A stretch of 64,000 nt of DNA from assembly GCF_028532725.1 (NCBI RefSeq), contig NZ_JAQKGU010000002.1:1-64000 (forward strand), written 5' to 3'. The notes below the pieces were generated by a model. The model was given only the letters and a program-made list of their open reading frames with translations. It did not search any database and had not been told where the DNA came from. This DNA comes from Desulfovibrio sp. Fe33. Lineage in GTDB: Bacteria > Desulfobacterota > Desulfovibrionia > Desulfovibrionales > Desulfovibrionaceae. The position numbers were made by a program, and so were the translations under genes. Below are positions 46,339 through 56,071 of this stretch, piece after piece (position 1 is the first letter of the stretch; each line of letters starts with the position of its first letter).

Positions 46339-46635
46339 ATGTCGGTCCTCTACGCGATAACTGTGCCTTTATTTCCAGGAAAGTCAAGACCGTTAGAGCC
46401 GGAATGAACCGGGCGGCCGTTCGGGCCGCTCTTCGTGGCCGGGGAATGTTTGCGGCCAGGAAAGGTGTTTGAGTATTCGCTGGACGTTGCAAGGCGCGCC
46501 CCGCTGGTCATGGCCGGGGGGGGCTGCCGTTCACGGTTGGAATTGCGCCGTTCAATGAAAACGTGTATCCAACCGGGACGAATCCATGCCATTCAAGCAA
46601 CACAGGGCACGCGGTGCGCTGCCAAGGAGGAATTC
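46339..46635. other. Intergenic leader between the GGDEF gene and the CBS-ACT gene
   Basis: About 300 bp. GGTTGGA (about 46534) and TCCAACC (about 46568) can pair over a 27-bp gap and may fold the leader of the CBS-ACT gene. No clear promoter or gene is seen. Confidence 0.3.
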
Positions 46636-47292
46636 ATGTACGTCGGACTGAAAATGCTTCGCGACTTCGTCAAGGTCACCCCCCAGACGCTGGTCAAGGA
46701 GGCCCAGAAACGGCTTGAGGAAAACAAGCTCTGGATGCTCCTGGTGGTGAACGACGACGGAAAGCTTGTCGGCTACGTTCGCAAGGAAGATATTTCGGCC
46801 GCGCTGCCCAGCATCATGACTTCCCTGGAGAAGCACGAGATCAATTACCTGATGAGCAAGCTGACGGTGGAGAAAATCTACCGCACCGACATCAAGACCG
46901 TATCGCCGGAGACCGAGATCGAGGGCGCGGCGGACATGATGTACGAGATGAACCTGGCCGGGCTGGCCGTGGTCGACGACGAGGGCGAGCTCATAGGTTA
47001 CATCAACCGCAACGTCATGCTCGACGTCCTGGCCGAGGAGATGGGCTACCGCGAGGGCGGCAGCCGCCTGACCCTCGAAGTCGAGGACCGTTCGGGCGTG
47101 CTCTACGAGGTCGCCGGGGTCATCGCCAACATGAAGATGTCCATCATTTCCACCGGCACCTTCTTTTACAACGGACGCCGCATCGTGGTCGTCCGAATAG
47201 ATACCGAAGACCCCTCCACGGTCGCCACGGCGCTCGCGGAGCGGGGCTACAAACTGGTCGCTCCCGAGGATTTCCGGGGGGAGTGGACCTAG
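46636..47292 (+). CDS. CBS-pair and ACT-domain sensor protein (AcuB-like)
   Basis: 218 residues without membrane segments. Two CBS domains (about 1-65 and 75-135) show LLVVNDDGKLVGYVRKEDI and GLAVVDDEGELIGYINRN. An ACT domain (about 143-215) has RLTLEVEDRSGVLYEVAGVIANMKM. Such proteins sense adenine nucleotides and amino acids. AAGGAGG fixes the start at 46636. It stands just before the Liv-type transporter and ligase genes on the same strand, so it may regulate branched-chain or aromatic acid use. That role is an inference. Confidence 0.85.
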   Translation: MYVGLKMLRDFVKVTPQTLVKEAQKRLEENKLWMLLVVNDDGKLVGYVRKEDISAALPSIMTSLEKHEINYLMSKLTVEKIYRTDIKTVSPETEIEGAADMMYEMNLAGLAVVDDEGELIGYINRNVMLDVLAEEMGYREGGSRLTLEVEDRSGVLYEVAGVIANMKMSIISTGTFFYNGRRIVVVRIDTEDPSTVATALAERGYKLVAPEDFRGEWT

Positions 47293-47409
47293 GGACCCTT
47301 CAGCCCAACCGGCAGCATATGGACCCGGGCGGTGTTTTTGGCATTCACCGACGGGCCGTGCGGACGTCGTTTGGAACGGTCGGGTTCCGAAGACCATAAT
47401 GGAACGATT

Positions 47410-48207
47410 ATGGCCTACCTCGACGTCCGCGACGTTACGCTCACCTTCAAGGGCATCGCCGCGCTCATGGGCGTGTCCTTCTCAGTGGAGAAGGGGACCA
47501 TCGCGTCCCTCATCGGTCCCAACGGGGCCGGAAAGACCTCCATGCTCAACTGCATCAGCGGCCGCTACACCCCGGACGGGGGCGTGCGCGGGCCAAGCTC
47601 CATCAAGCTGGACGGCGAATGCCTGCTCTCCCTGCCCGCGCACAGGCGCACGGAGCTGGGACTGTCCAGGACATTCCAGAACATAGCCCTATTCAAGGGC
47701 TTGTCCGTCCTCGACAACCTCATGGTCGGTCGGCATGGCCGCATCGGCTATGGGCTGCTGTCGTCCATCCTCTACTTCGGCAGGACCGTGCGCACCGAGC
47801 GCAGCCACCGCCGCAGGGTGGAGGACGTCATCGACTTCCTGAACCTATCCCCATACCGCCATCATCACGCGGGGCGGCTGCCCTACGGCGTGCGCAAGCG
47901 GGTCGAGCTCGGCCGGGCCCTGGCCGCCGAGCCCAAGCTCATTCTTCTGGACGAGCCCATGGCGGGCATGAACCTCGAAGAGACCGAGGACATGGCCCGA
48001 TACATCCTGGACATTGCCGAGGAGTGGGGCGTCACCGCCCTGCTGGTCGAACACGACATGGGAGTTGTCATGGACATCTCCGACAAGGTCGTGGTCATCG
48101 ACTTCGGCTCCAAGATCGCCGAGGGCACGCCGGACGAAGTGCAGGCGAATCCGGACGTCGTCAGGGCCTATCTGGGCACCGAGGACGCCGCGTTCATGGG
48201 GAGGTAG
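47410..48207 (+). CDS. livG: Liv-type ABC transporter ATPase (LivG-like)
   Basis: 265 residues. Walker A GPNGAGKTSM, Q-loop SRTFQNIALF, Walker B LILLDEPMAGMN and H-loop LLVEHDMGVVM are present. The ABC signature is degenerate, LPYGVRKRVELG in place of LSGGQ-type, a variant common in LivG proteins. The start at 47410 is the ATG before MAYLDV. It belongs to a six-gene block with LivH, LivM, a binding protein and LivF, interrupted by a ligase gene. Confidence 0.88.
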   Translation: MAYLDVRDVTLTFKGIAALMGVSFSVEKGTIASLIGPNGAGKTSMLNCISGRYTPDGGVRGPSSIKLDGECLLSLPAHRRTELGLSRTFQNIALFKGLSVLDNLMVGRHGRIGYGLLSSILYFGRTVRTERSHRRRVEDVIDFLNLSPYRHHHAGRLPYGVRKRVELGRALAAEPKLILLDEPMAGMNLEETEDMARYILDIAEEWGVTALLVEHDMGVVMDISDKVVVIDFGSKIAEGTPDEVQANPDVVRAYLGTEDAAFMGR

Positions 48208-48345
48208 CCGAAGGCCCGGACGGCCGCTCCACGGTCCCGCGCGAAATGGCGGAACCGGCATGGGCGGCGGATGTTCCAGGCCCTCGGCACGATGGGAAAC
48301 AGTGAAGGAAGGCCCGGCTCCGAGCCGGGAAAACGAGGACGTCGA

Positions 48346-50259
48346 ATGGCCAAACCGTACATGACCACGCTGCCCCGGTTGCTTGTCGCGCAGGCCGGGG
48401 ACCGGCCCCGCAAGACCGCCCTGCGCGAAAAGGCCTGGGGAGTCTGGCAGGCCGTATCCTGGGAGGAGTCCCTGCGCATCACCGCCGAGTTCGCCTGCGG
48501 GCTGGAGGCCCTGGGCCTTGGCAAGGGGGATATCGTCATCCTCATCGGCGACAACCGGCCCGAGTGGATCTGGGCCGAGCTGGCCATCCAGGGGCTGGGC
48601 GGCATGGCCCTCGGGCTGTATCAGGATTCCCCGGCCGAGGAGATCGAATACGTCTTCGCCCTGTCCCAATGCCGCCTGGTGGTCGCCGAGGACCAGGAGC
48701 AGGTGGACAAGATGCTTTCCTTCCGCCGGAGGCTGCCGGAACTGCGGAATATAGTCTACCACGAGCCCAAGGGGCTCAAGGCCTACGAGGCGAAGGTGGA
48801 GGGGCTTGCGAGTTTCGATGCCGTGCGCCGTATGGGCCGGGTGAGGGGGGGCGACTGCCTGGCCCGGTTCCGGGACCTGGTCCACAAGGGAAAGCCGGAC
48901 GATCCGTGCCTCGTCGCCACCACATCGGGCACCACGGGCCGTCCCAAGCTGGCCGTGCTTTCCCACAAGAACCTGCTGTCCATGGCGCATAATCTGGGCA
49001 GGCACGATCCCAAGACGGCGAGCGACGAGTTCGTCTCCTTCCTGCCGCTGGCCTGGATGGGGGAGCAGATGATGGCCGTGGCCTCGGCCCTGCTCTTCGG
49101 GTTCTGCGTCAACTTCCCCGAAACCCCGGCCACGGCCTCGGCGGATTCCCGCGAGATCGGCCCGCATTTCATCTTCTCTCCGCCGCGCGTGTATGAGTCC
49201 ATCGCGGCCAAGGTGGCGGGCGACATCATGGAAACCTCCCCGCTCAAGCGGTACCTTTACAACCGGCTTCTGCCCGTGGGCTACGAGTACGTGGACACGG
49301 TTTTCGCGGGCGGGACGCCTTCGCCGTGGCTCCGGTTCAAGTATTTCCTGGCCGACCAGGGGCTGTTCCGCGCCCTGCGCGACAGGTTGGGCTTTTCGCG
49401 CGTCCGCTCGGCCACCACCGGCGGCGCGGCTCTCGGGCCGGACATCTTCCGCTTTTTTCACGCCATGGGCGTCAATCTCAAGCAGATTTACGGCCAGACC
49501 GAGATCGCGGGCATTTCCTGCATCCACAAGGAGGGCGAGGTGGACTTCACCTCCGTGGGCGCGCCCATTCCCGAAACCGAGGTGCGCATTTCGGACGAGG
49601 GTGAAATCCAGTCCCGGTCGCCCGCCGTCTTCCTGGGCTACTACCGGAACGAGGAGGCCACCCGCGAGACTCTGACCCCGGACGGCTGGCTGCTTTCGGG
49701 CGACGCGGGCTACTTCGACGACAACGGGCGGCTGGTGGTCATCGACCGGCTCAAGGACGTCATGCGCCTTGCCGACGGCACCCGGTTTTCGCCCCAGTTC
49801 CTGGAGAACAAGCTCAAGTTCTCGCCGTTCCTGCGCGAGTCCGTGGTCCTGGGCGACGGCCGCGGGTTCGTGGCGGCCATCCTGTGCATCGACATGGCCA
49901 TCGTGGGCCATTGGGCCGAGTCCAGGATGATTACCTACACCACCTATCAGGACCTGGCCGCCAAGGAGGAGATTTACTCGCTCATCCGGGAAGAGGTGGC
50001 CAAGACCAACGCAGGCCTGCCCGAGGAGACGCGCATCCGGCGGTTCTGCCTGCTCTACAAGGAGCTGGACCCGGACGACAGCGAGCTGACCCGCACGCGG
50101 AAGGTCCGGCGCGGGACCATCAACGAGCGGTACGGCGCGCTTATCGACGCGCTCTACACCGACGCCTGCGTCCTCAGCCTCGAAACCGAGATCGCCTATC
50201 AGGACGGCCGGGTAAGGCGGATGTGCGGCGATATCCGCATCGAAGACATGGAGGGCTAA
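48346..50259 (+). CDS. AMP-dependent acyl-CoA synthetase, long form
   Basis: 637 residues of the long-chain fatty acyl-CoA ligase type. It has the P-loop TTSGTTGRPK, YGQTEIAG, the adenylate-contact SGDAGYFD and RLKDVMRLADG. The C-terminal catalytic Lys region has RTRKVRRGTI. It should activate a carboxylic acid as its CoA thioester. Its place between livG and livH, with the livH GTG directly after its stop, ties it to the transported substrate. The substrate could be a fatty, branched or aromatic acid. Confidence 0.87.
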   Translation: MAKPYMTTLPRLLVAQAGDRPRKTALREKAWGVWQAVSWEESLRITAEFACGLEALGLGKGDIVILIGDNRPEWIWAELAIQGLGGMALGLYQDSPAEEIEYVFALSQCRLVVAEDQEQVDKMLSFRRRLPELRNIVYHEPKGLKAYEAKVEGLASFDAVRRMGRVRGGDCLARFRDLVHKGKPDDPCLVATTSGTTGRPKLAVLSHKNLLSMAHNLGRHDPKTASDEFVSFLPLAWMGEQMMAVASALLFGFCVNFPETPATASADSREIGPHFIFSPPRVYESIAAKVAGDIMETSPLKRYLYNRLLPVGYEYVDTVFAGGTPSPWLRFKYFLADQGLFRALRDRLGFSRVRSATTGGAALGPDIFRFFHAMGVNLKQIYGQTEIAGISCIHKEGEVDFTSVGAPIPETEVRISDEGEIQSRSPAVFLGYYRNEEATRETLTPDGWLLSGDAGYFDDNGRLVVIDRLKDVMRLADGTRFSPQFLENKLKFSPFLRESVVLGDGRGFVAAILCIDMAIVGHWAESRMITYTTYQDLAAKEEIYSLIREEVAKTNAGLPEETRIRRFCLLYKELDPDDSELTRTRKVRRGTINERYGALIDALYTDACVLSLETEIAYQDGRVRRMCGDIRIEDMEG

Positions 50260-51147
50260 GTGGAATACTACCTGCAACTCATCGTCAACGGCCTGGTGGT
50301 CGGCTCCATCTATTCCCTGGTGGCACTCGGTTTCGTGGTCATCTACAAGGCCACCAAGGTGGTCAACTTCGCCCAGGGCGAACTGGTCATGGCCGGGGCC
50401 TACGTCTGTTTCGCCCTGACGGTCCAGTTCCACATTCCGTTCATCTGGGCCTTTTTCATCACCCTGGCCTTTTCCGTGCTGCTTGGCCTGGCCATCGAGC
50501 GCATGGTGCTCAGGCCGCTCATCGGCGAGGAGCACATTTCGGTCATCATGGTCACCGTGGGCATGAGCTCGGTGCTCAAGTCCCTGGTCCAGCTCTTCTG
50601 GGGCACGCAGATCAGGGTCTACCCCCAGGTCCTGCCCACCGAGCCGGTCATGGTGGCCGGGCTGCCCGTGGCTCCGGTGTATATCGCGGCCTTTATCCTC
50701 TCCGCGCTCCTGTTCGCGGTCTTTTCCGTCTTCTTCAAGTTCTCGCGCATGGGCGTGGCCATGCGGGCCACGGCCTTCGATCAGCAGGCCGCCCAGTCCA
50801 TGGGCATCGGCATCAAGAACATCTTCGCCATGAGCTGGTGCATCGCCTGCGTTGTCTCGGCCGTGGGCGGGGTCATCCTCGGCAACATCAACGGCATCAA
50901 CGCCCACATCGGCCACCTGGGGCTCAAGGTCTTCCCGGCGGTCATCCTCGGCGGCCTGGACTCCCTGCTCGGCGCGGCCCTCGGGGGGCTGATTATCGGC
51001 GTGCTCGAAAACGTCTGCGACGGCGCGGCGCGGCAGCTCCTGGGCCTGGGCGGGTTCAGGGAGGTGGCGGCCTTCATCGTCCTGGTCGTCATCCTGATGA
51101 TAAAGCCCTACGGCCTGTTCGGAACCAAAGAGATTGAGAGGTTGTAG
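50260..51147 (+). CDS. livH: Liv-type ABC permease (LivH-like)
   Basis: 295 residues, about eight membrane helices. It has NGLVVGSIYSLVALGFV at the start, VNFAQGELVMAGAY, and the EAA-like end VILGGLDSLLGAALGGLIIG. It starts at a GTG directly after the ligase stop, so translation is probably coupled. Pairs with livM, which starts 2 bp after its stop. Confidence 0.9.
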   Translation: MEYYLQLIVNGLVVGSIYSLVALGFVVIYKATKVVNFAQGELVMAGAYVCFALTVQFHIPFIWAFFITLAFSVLLGLAIERMVLRPLIGEEHISVIMVTVGMSSVLKSLVQLFWGTQIRVYPQVLPTEPVMVAGLPVAPVYIAAFILSALLFAVFSVFFKFSRMGVAMRATAFDQQAAQSMGIGIKNIFAMSWCIACVVSAVGGVILGNINGINAHIGHLGLKVFPAVILGGLDSLLGAALGGLIIGVLENVCDGAARQLLGLGGFREVAAFIVLVVILMIKPYGLFGTKEIERL

Positions 51148-51149
51148 CC

Positions 51150-52196
51150 ATGCAGGGCAAATGCGGACTCTTCTTCACCACCTACAGGGCCGAGGCCCAG
51201 GTCTTTCCATCCGGGTTCCAGAAAAGCATGGTCGGCCTGTTCCTGGCGGTCCTGTGCGCGGCCCCGTTCGTCCTGAACACCCATCTGACCTCCATCGTCA
51301 ATCTGGTCTTTATTTCGGTCATCGGAGCGGTGTCGCTCAACCTGCTGACCGGCGTGTGCGGCCAGATATCCCTGGGGCACGGCGCGTTTCTGGGCGTGGG
51401 GGCCTACGCGGCGGGGCAATGTTCGGTCCACGGCGTACCCTTTCCCCTGGCCATTCTTACGGGCGGGCTGGTCACGGCCCTGGTGGGCATGGTCTTCGGC
51501 GTGCCGTCGCTGAGGCTCAAGGGCATCTATCTGGCCATTGCCACCCTGGCCGCCCAACTGGTCCTCGAATACGCCTTTCTGCACGGCGGCGCGCTGACCG
51601 GCGGTTCCAACGGGCTGCTCCTGACGCCGCCGTCCATCTTCGGGTTCGTCTTCGACTCCGAGACGCGCATGTATTTCCTGCTTCTGGCCTTTGCGGCCGG
51701 AGCGTTGCTCATGGTCACCAACATCATGCGAAGCAAATATGGCCGGGCGTTCGTGTCCATCCGCGACTTCCACCTGTCCGCCGAGATCGTGGGCGTGAAC
51801 CTGTTCCGGTACAAGCTCGTGGCCTTCGGGGTCAGTTCGTTCCTGGCGGGCGTGGCGGGCGGCCTGTGGGGGCATTACACCGGGTACATCTCGGCGGAGC
51901 AGTTCAACATCGGCCTGTCCATCTCCTATCTGGCCATGATTATCATAGGCGGCCTGGGGTCGGTCCTCGGATCGGTCTTCGGGGCCGTGTTCGTCGTGCT
52001 TTTGCCGGAGGTCCTGAATGCGGCGGCCAACACCCTCGCCGGGTTCTGGCCGGGCATAGCCCTGCATGTGGTGGCCATGCGCGAAGGGGTGTTCGGCCTG
52101 GCGCTCATCCTCTTTCTCATTTTCGAGCCCGAAGGACTGGCCCATCGCTGGCGGCTGATAAAGGCGTATTGGAAACTCTATCCGTTCGCCCACTAG
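51150..52196 (+). CDS. livM: Liv-type ABC permease (LivM-like)
   Basis: 348 residues. An N-terminal stretch of about 30 residues (MQGKCGLFFTTYRAEAQVF) precedes about nine helices. It has SLNLLTGVCGQISLGHGAFLG and LRLKGIYLAIATLA. The cytoplasmic loop SIRDFHLSAEIVGVNLFRYK and the end IIIGGLGSVLGSVFGA are family signatures. It forms the translocation pore with LivH. The binding-protein gene follows 89 bp downstream. Confidence 0.9.
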   Translation: MQGKCGLFFTTYRAEAQVFPSGFQKSMVGLFLAVLCAAPFVLNTHLTSIVNLVFISVIGAVSLNLLTGVCGQISLGHGAFLGVGAYAAGQCSVHGVPFPLAILTGGLVTALVGMVFGVPSLRLKGIYLAIATLAAQLVLEYAFLHGGALTGGSNGLLLTPPSIFGFVFDSETRMYFLLLAFAAGALLMVTNIMRSKYGRAFVSIRDFHLSAEIVGVNLFRYKLVAFGVSSFLAGVAGGLWGHYTGYISAEQFNIGLSISYLAMIIIGGLGSVLGSVFGAVFVVLLPEVLNAAANTLAGFWPGIALHVVAMREGVFGLALILFLIFEPEGLAHRWRLIKAYWKLYPFAH

Positions 52197-52285
52197 GGCT
52201 GCGGTCGCAATCCCGCCGTCCGGCGGGTGGACATAGGCGGCGTTCCCGATGCGGGACGCACAACTTCAACCTCGAGGAGATCAAC

Positions 52286-53500
52286 ATGAGGGTTGGAAAA
52301 ATCATAACCGCGGTCTGCACCCTGCTTTTAGCCGGGCTGGTGCTCATGGGCTGCGGAGGCGGGGAAGAAAAACCGGCTGCCACTTCCGAAAAGAAGGCTG
52401 AGCCCATCCGCGTCGGCGGGCTGGTCGACCTGTCCGGCCCCACCTCGTCCGTGGGCGCGCCCTACGCCGAGGGGCTCAAGGGCGGGGTCGAGTACGTCAA
52501 CGGGCTAGGGGGCGTCAACGGCCGCCCCCTCGTCTTCGATTTGCAGGATACCGCCTACAAGGTGCAGCAGGGCCTTTCCCTGTACAAGAAGATGGTCAAT
52601 ACCGACCATGTGGTCTGCATCCTGGGATACGGCTCGGCAGTGACCGAGGCCCTGGTTCCCACCCTGGCCAAGGACAAGGTGCCGAACCTGTCCGCCTCCT
52701 ATTCGGCCCATCTGACCGATCCGAAGGTGGCCCCGTACAACTTCTTCAGCGCCGCCGACTATTCCACCCAGTGCCGGGCGGCCATCAAGTACTTCAAGGA
52801 CGGCTGGACCGAGTCGCGCGCTCCGCGCATCGCCTTCATCTACCCCGATCACCCCTACGGGCTGGCCCCCATCAAGGGCGGCAAGGAGTACGCGGAGGAG
52901 CTGGGCTTCGAGATCGTGGGCGAGGCCAACGTGGCGCTCAACGCCATCGACGCCACCACCGAGCTGCTGCCGCTCAAGGACGCGGCCCCGGACTACTGCT
53001 GGATCGGAGGCACCACTCCGTCCACCTCGGTCATTCTCAAGTCGGCCAAGAACATCGGCATGGATACGACCTTTTTCATCAATATCTGGGGGTGCGACGA
53101 GAATCTGTCCAAGCTGGCGGGCGCGGATGCGGACGGCGTCTATTCCAACCAAGCCGCCGCGGTCTACGGGCAGGACGTGCCTGGCATGAAGGCGATCATG
53201 GAGATCACCGCCAACCAGCCGCAGATGACGCACTACACCCGCGGCTTCGTCTCGGTGCTGGTCATGGCCGAGGGCATGAAGCGGGCGTTGGCCAACGGCG
53301 AGCTTACCGGCGAGTCGCTCAAGAACGCCCTGGAGACCTTGCGTGATTTCGATCCCATGGGGCTGGCTCCGCTCATCTCCTACTTCCCTGACGACCACCG
53401 CCCGAACATGGCCGTGTTCCTCTACACCGTAAAGGACGGGAAACTGGCGTTCGTGAAGGAGCAGATTCTCGAACGGCGGGAGGACTGGCTCGGCCATTAG
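52286..53500 (+). CDS. livK: Liv-type substrate-binding lipoprotein (Peripla_BP_6)
   Basis: 404 residues. The lipobox is VLMGC (Cys near 23). The mature protein begins IRVGGLVDLSGPTSSVGAPYAEG, the usual first motif of the family, and has NGVNGRP-like text. YPDHPYGLAPIKGGKEYAEELG and TTPSTSVILKSAKN follow. GAGGAG precedes the ATG. It captures the ligand outside the inner membrane and hands it to LivHM. The ligand class (amino acid, aromatic acid, amide) cannot be read reliably. Confidence 0.88.
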   Translation: MRVGKIITAVCTLLLAGLVLMGCGGGEEKPAATSEKKAEPIRVGGLVDLSGPTSSVGAPYAEGLKGGVEYVNGLGGVNGRPLVFDLQDTAYKVQQGLSLYKKMVNTDHVVCILGYGSAVTEALVPTLAKDKVPNLSASYSAHLTDPKVAPYNFFSAADYSTQCRAAIKYFKDGWTESRAPRIAFIYPDHPYGLAPIKGGKEYAEELGFEIVGEANVALNAIDATTELLPLKDAAPDYCWIGGTTPSTSVILKSAKNIGMDTTFFINIWGCDENLSKLAGADADGVYSNQAAAVYGQDVPGMKAIMEITANQPQMTHYTRGFVSVLVMAEGMKRALANGELTGESLKNALETLRDFDPMGLAPLISYFPDDHRPNMAVFLYTVKDGKLAFVKEQILERREDWLGH

Positions 53501-53670
53501 CCGCGAGGGAGGAGCCGGGGCGCTCTCTCCAGAGAGAGTTCCCCGCTCCCCCGGCATCCGTGAACCGGACCAATTCGCACGCAGCTCCTGCGGCGCGATA
53601 AATAGTCTTGAAGGGGAGTCCCGAGGGGCGACTTTTACAGGAGTGGCTTCTCAGGCCGCCGGAGGCGAAT

Positions 53671-54471
53671 GTGAACGACATACTCAGAGTCGAGAATCTG
53701 GAAGTGGTCTACAACGACGTGGTGCTGGTCCTGAAGGGGTTGTCCCTGGCCTGTCCCGAGGGACGGATCACCGCGTTGCTCGGCGCGAACGGAGCGGGCA
53801 AGTCCACGACGCTGAAGGCGATCTCCGGCCTGTTGCAGTGCGAGGACGGCGAGGTCACGGACGGCGCGGTGGTCTACCGGGGCGAGCCCATCCAGGGGCT
53901 TCCGCCGGAACGGATTGTGCGCAAGGGAATTTTCCAGGTCATGGAGGGCCGCCGCATTTTCGAGGACCTGACCGTTGAGGAGAACCTGCGTTGCGGGGCG
54001 TTCACCCGGCCCGGTTCGGAGACCGCCGACTCTCTGGCCCTGGTGTACGAATATTTCCCGAGGCTCAAGGAACGGCGCAAACAGCTCGCGGGCTACATGT
54101 CCGGCGGGGAGCAGCAGATGTGCGCCATCGGCAGGGCGATCATGGCAAAGCCCCGGCTGCTGTTGCTCGACGAGCCTTCCCTGGGCCTGGCGCCGCTTCT
54201 GGTGGAGGAGATTTTCGACATCATCAAGCGGTTCAACCGGCAGGAGGGCGTGGCCGTGCTGTTGGTGGAGCAGAACGCGCGCGCCGCTTTATCCGTGGCC
54301 GAGACCGCCTACATCATGGAAAACGGCAGGGTGGTCATGGACGGGACGGCCCGGGAGTTTATGGACAACCCCGACGTGCAGGAATTCTACCTGGGCATGG
54401 GGCGCTCCGGCGACAGGAAAAGCTACCGGGACGTGAAGCATTACCGCAGGCGGAAGCGGTGGCTCGGATGA
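53671..54471 (+). CDS. livF: Liv-type ABC transporter ATPase (LivF-like)
   Basis: 266 residues from a GTG start, with GGAGG 5 bp upstream. Walker A GANGAGKST, ABC signature YMSGGEQQM, Walker B LLLLDEPSLGLAP and LLVEQNARAAL are present. The usual LivF length is about 235; the extra C-terminal tail (SGDRKSYRDVKHYRRRKRW) is basic. Second ATPase of the transporter whose other genes are at 47410-53500. Confidence 0.9.
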   Translation: MNDILRVENLEVVYNDVVLVLKGLSLACPEGRITALLGANGAGKSTTLKAISGLLQCEDGEVTDGAVVYRGEPIQGLPPERIVRKGIFQVMEGRRIFEDLTVEENLRCGAFTRPGSETADSLALVYEYFPRLKERRKQLAGYMSGGEQQMCAIGRAIMAKPRLLLLDEPSLGLAPLLVEEIFDIIKRFNRQEGVAVLLVEQNARAALSVAETAYIMENGRVVMDGTAREFMDNPDVQEFYLGMGRSGDRKSYRDVKHYRRRKRWLG

Positions 54472-54657
54472 CGGTTTGGCCGTGGCCGACACTGGCGCGT
54501 CGAGAGTTGTGGCAAAAAAACGGTATCTGACGTAGAGTTACATAGCAGGAATGTCGGGCAGGCATCTCCGCCGAGGGCGGAGCGCAACAAGATCAGAAAG
54601 GCGGGGCCGGGGGAATTAGCCCGTGCGGGGGCGTCCGGCCGCTGGAGGCATTCATCC

Positions 54658-55896
54658 ATGTACTACACCGAATATGAGACCGAGCCGCGCGAGAAGCGGA
54701 TGAAGCGCAAGTGGAAGGGCGTGCGGGACGTGCTGGCGGCGGCGGAACGGTCGTCGGGCGAGTTCCAGGCCAGATTGCGGGAGATGGGCGCGACCGCCCG
54801 GGATTTCAAGGGGTGGGAGGATTTCGCGAAAATTCCGCCCCTGCGCAAGAAGGATATCGTCGAATGGCAGCGGGAACACGGCATCGGCTGGTTCCTGAGC
54901 GTCAGTCCGGGCGAGCTGTCGCGCATCTACCAGTCGCCGGGGCCGATCTTCGATCCCGAGGGGCGCGAACCGGATTACTGGGCATGGTCCGAGGGGTTCT
55001 TCGCCGCCGGATTCCGGCCGGGCGATATCGTCCAGATGACCTTTTCCTATCACATGACTCCGGCCGGGCTGATGCTGGAGGAGCCGTTGCGGGACATCGG
55101 GTGCGCCGTCATTCCGGCCGGTCCGGGAAACACGGAGAAGCAGATCGAGTTTCTGACAACGCTTCCCGTCACGGCGTTCGTGGGCATGACCAGCTACCTG
55201 AAGGTCATCGGCGAAAAGGCCATGGCGGCGGGGCTGGACCCGCAGCAGGATTTCCATTTGAAAAAGGCGTACGTCGCGGCCGAACCATTGCCCGAATCCC
55301 TGCGCGCCGAAGTGGAGGAGATGTTCGGCATCACTGTCCGGCAGGGGTACGGCACGGCCGACGTGGGCTGCATCGCCTACGAGTGCCGAGAACTGGGCGG
55401 TATGCATCTGTCCAACTATCGGCATGTGGAGATATGCGATCCGGCCACCGGGCTGCCCGTGCCGGACGGGGAAGTGGGCGAGGTGGTGGTCACTCCCTTC
55501 TTCACCGACTACCCTCTCGTCCGCCTGGCCACGGGCGACCTTTCGTCCATGGATTTGAGCGAGTGCGGTTGCGGACGCACGGCCAGAAAGCTTACCGGAT
55601 GGAAAGGCCGGGCCGACGACACGGCCAAGGTCAAGGGTCAGTTCGTGTATCCGGGACAAGCCGCCACGGTCTTTTCCGGATATCCGTCCATTTCCGGCTG
55701 GCAGATCAGAGTAAAGCGTGTTATGGACATGGACGTACTCGTGGTTGTGGCCGAAACGGCGCAGCCTTTCGATACGGAAAGTTTCGAGGCCGACTTCCAG
55801 GCTACGATGAAATTGCGACCAGTCGTCGAGACCTGTGCCCCCGGCTCCCTGCCGGATGATGCGCCCCGTCTCGTCGATGAAAGAACTTTCGATTAA
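54658..55896 (+). CDS. PaaK-like adenylate-forming protein with degenerate P-loop
   Basis: 412 residues with overall similarity to phenylacetate-CoA ligase: KIPPLRKKDI near the start, QGYGTADVG, PLVRLATGDLSS and the hinge WKGRADDTAKVKGQFVYPGQ. The phosphate loop that reads SSGTTGxP in active family members is replaced by IYQSPGPIFDPEG. It may be a divergent enzyme with altered ATP binding or a non-ligase. GGAGG precedes the ATG. It follows the Liv transporter (187 bp gap) and probably handles the same aromatic or branched substrate. Confidence 0.75.
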   Translation: MYYTEYETEPREKRMKRKWKGVRDVLAAAERSSGEFQARLREMGATARDFKGWEDFAKIPPLRKKDIVEWQREHGIGWFLSVSPGELSRIYQSPGPIFDPEGREPDYWAWSEGFFAAGFRPGDIVQMTFSYHMTPAGLMLEEPLRDIGCAVIPAGPGNTEKQIEFLTTLPVTAFVGMTSYLKVIGEKAMAAGLDPQQDFHLKKAYVAAEPLPESLRAEVEEMFGITVRQGYGTADVGCIAYECRELGGMHLSNYRHVEICDPATGLPVPDGEVGEVVVTPFFTDYPLVRLATGDLSSMDLSECGCGRTARKLTGWKGRADDTAKVKGQFVYPGQAATVFSGYPSISGWQIRVKRVMDMDVLVVVAETAQPFDTESFEADFQATMKLRPVVETCAPGSLPDDAPRLVDERTFD

Positions 55897-55936
55897 ACCC
55901 GGCTGTCAGGGCCGGGATTGCGGTCCTAATCGAAGT

Positions 55937-55970
55937 GGGCGGTGCCATGCGAGCACCGCCCTTTTTCTTT
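55937..55970 (+). terminator. Terminator of the Liv/PaaK cluster
   Basis: GGGCGGTGC (55937-55945) pairs with GCACCGCCC (55953-55961), then TTTTTCTTT. Confidence 0.9.
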
Positions 55971-56071
55971 GCCCACTGCCGTTTGTCGGGCGGCTGCCCG
56001 CGCCGGGATTGAATCGGGTCTTCGCCGTGATCGCCGCGACGGGGGCTCCTTGGGGAAGGGGAGCCGGCTCT

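Noticed and set aside
47845-50916. 1023-residue minus-strand open frame opposite the livG, ligase and livH genes
   Set aside because: Same cause: a shadow of well-supported plus-strand genes, with no domain or ribosome site.
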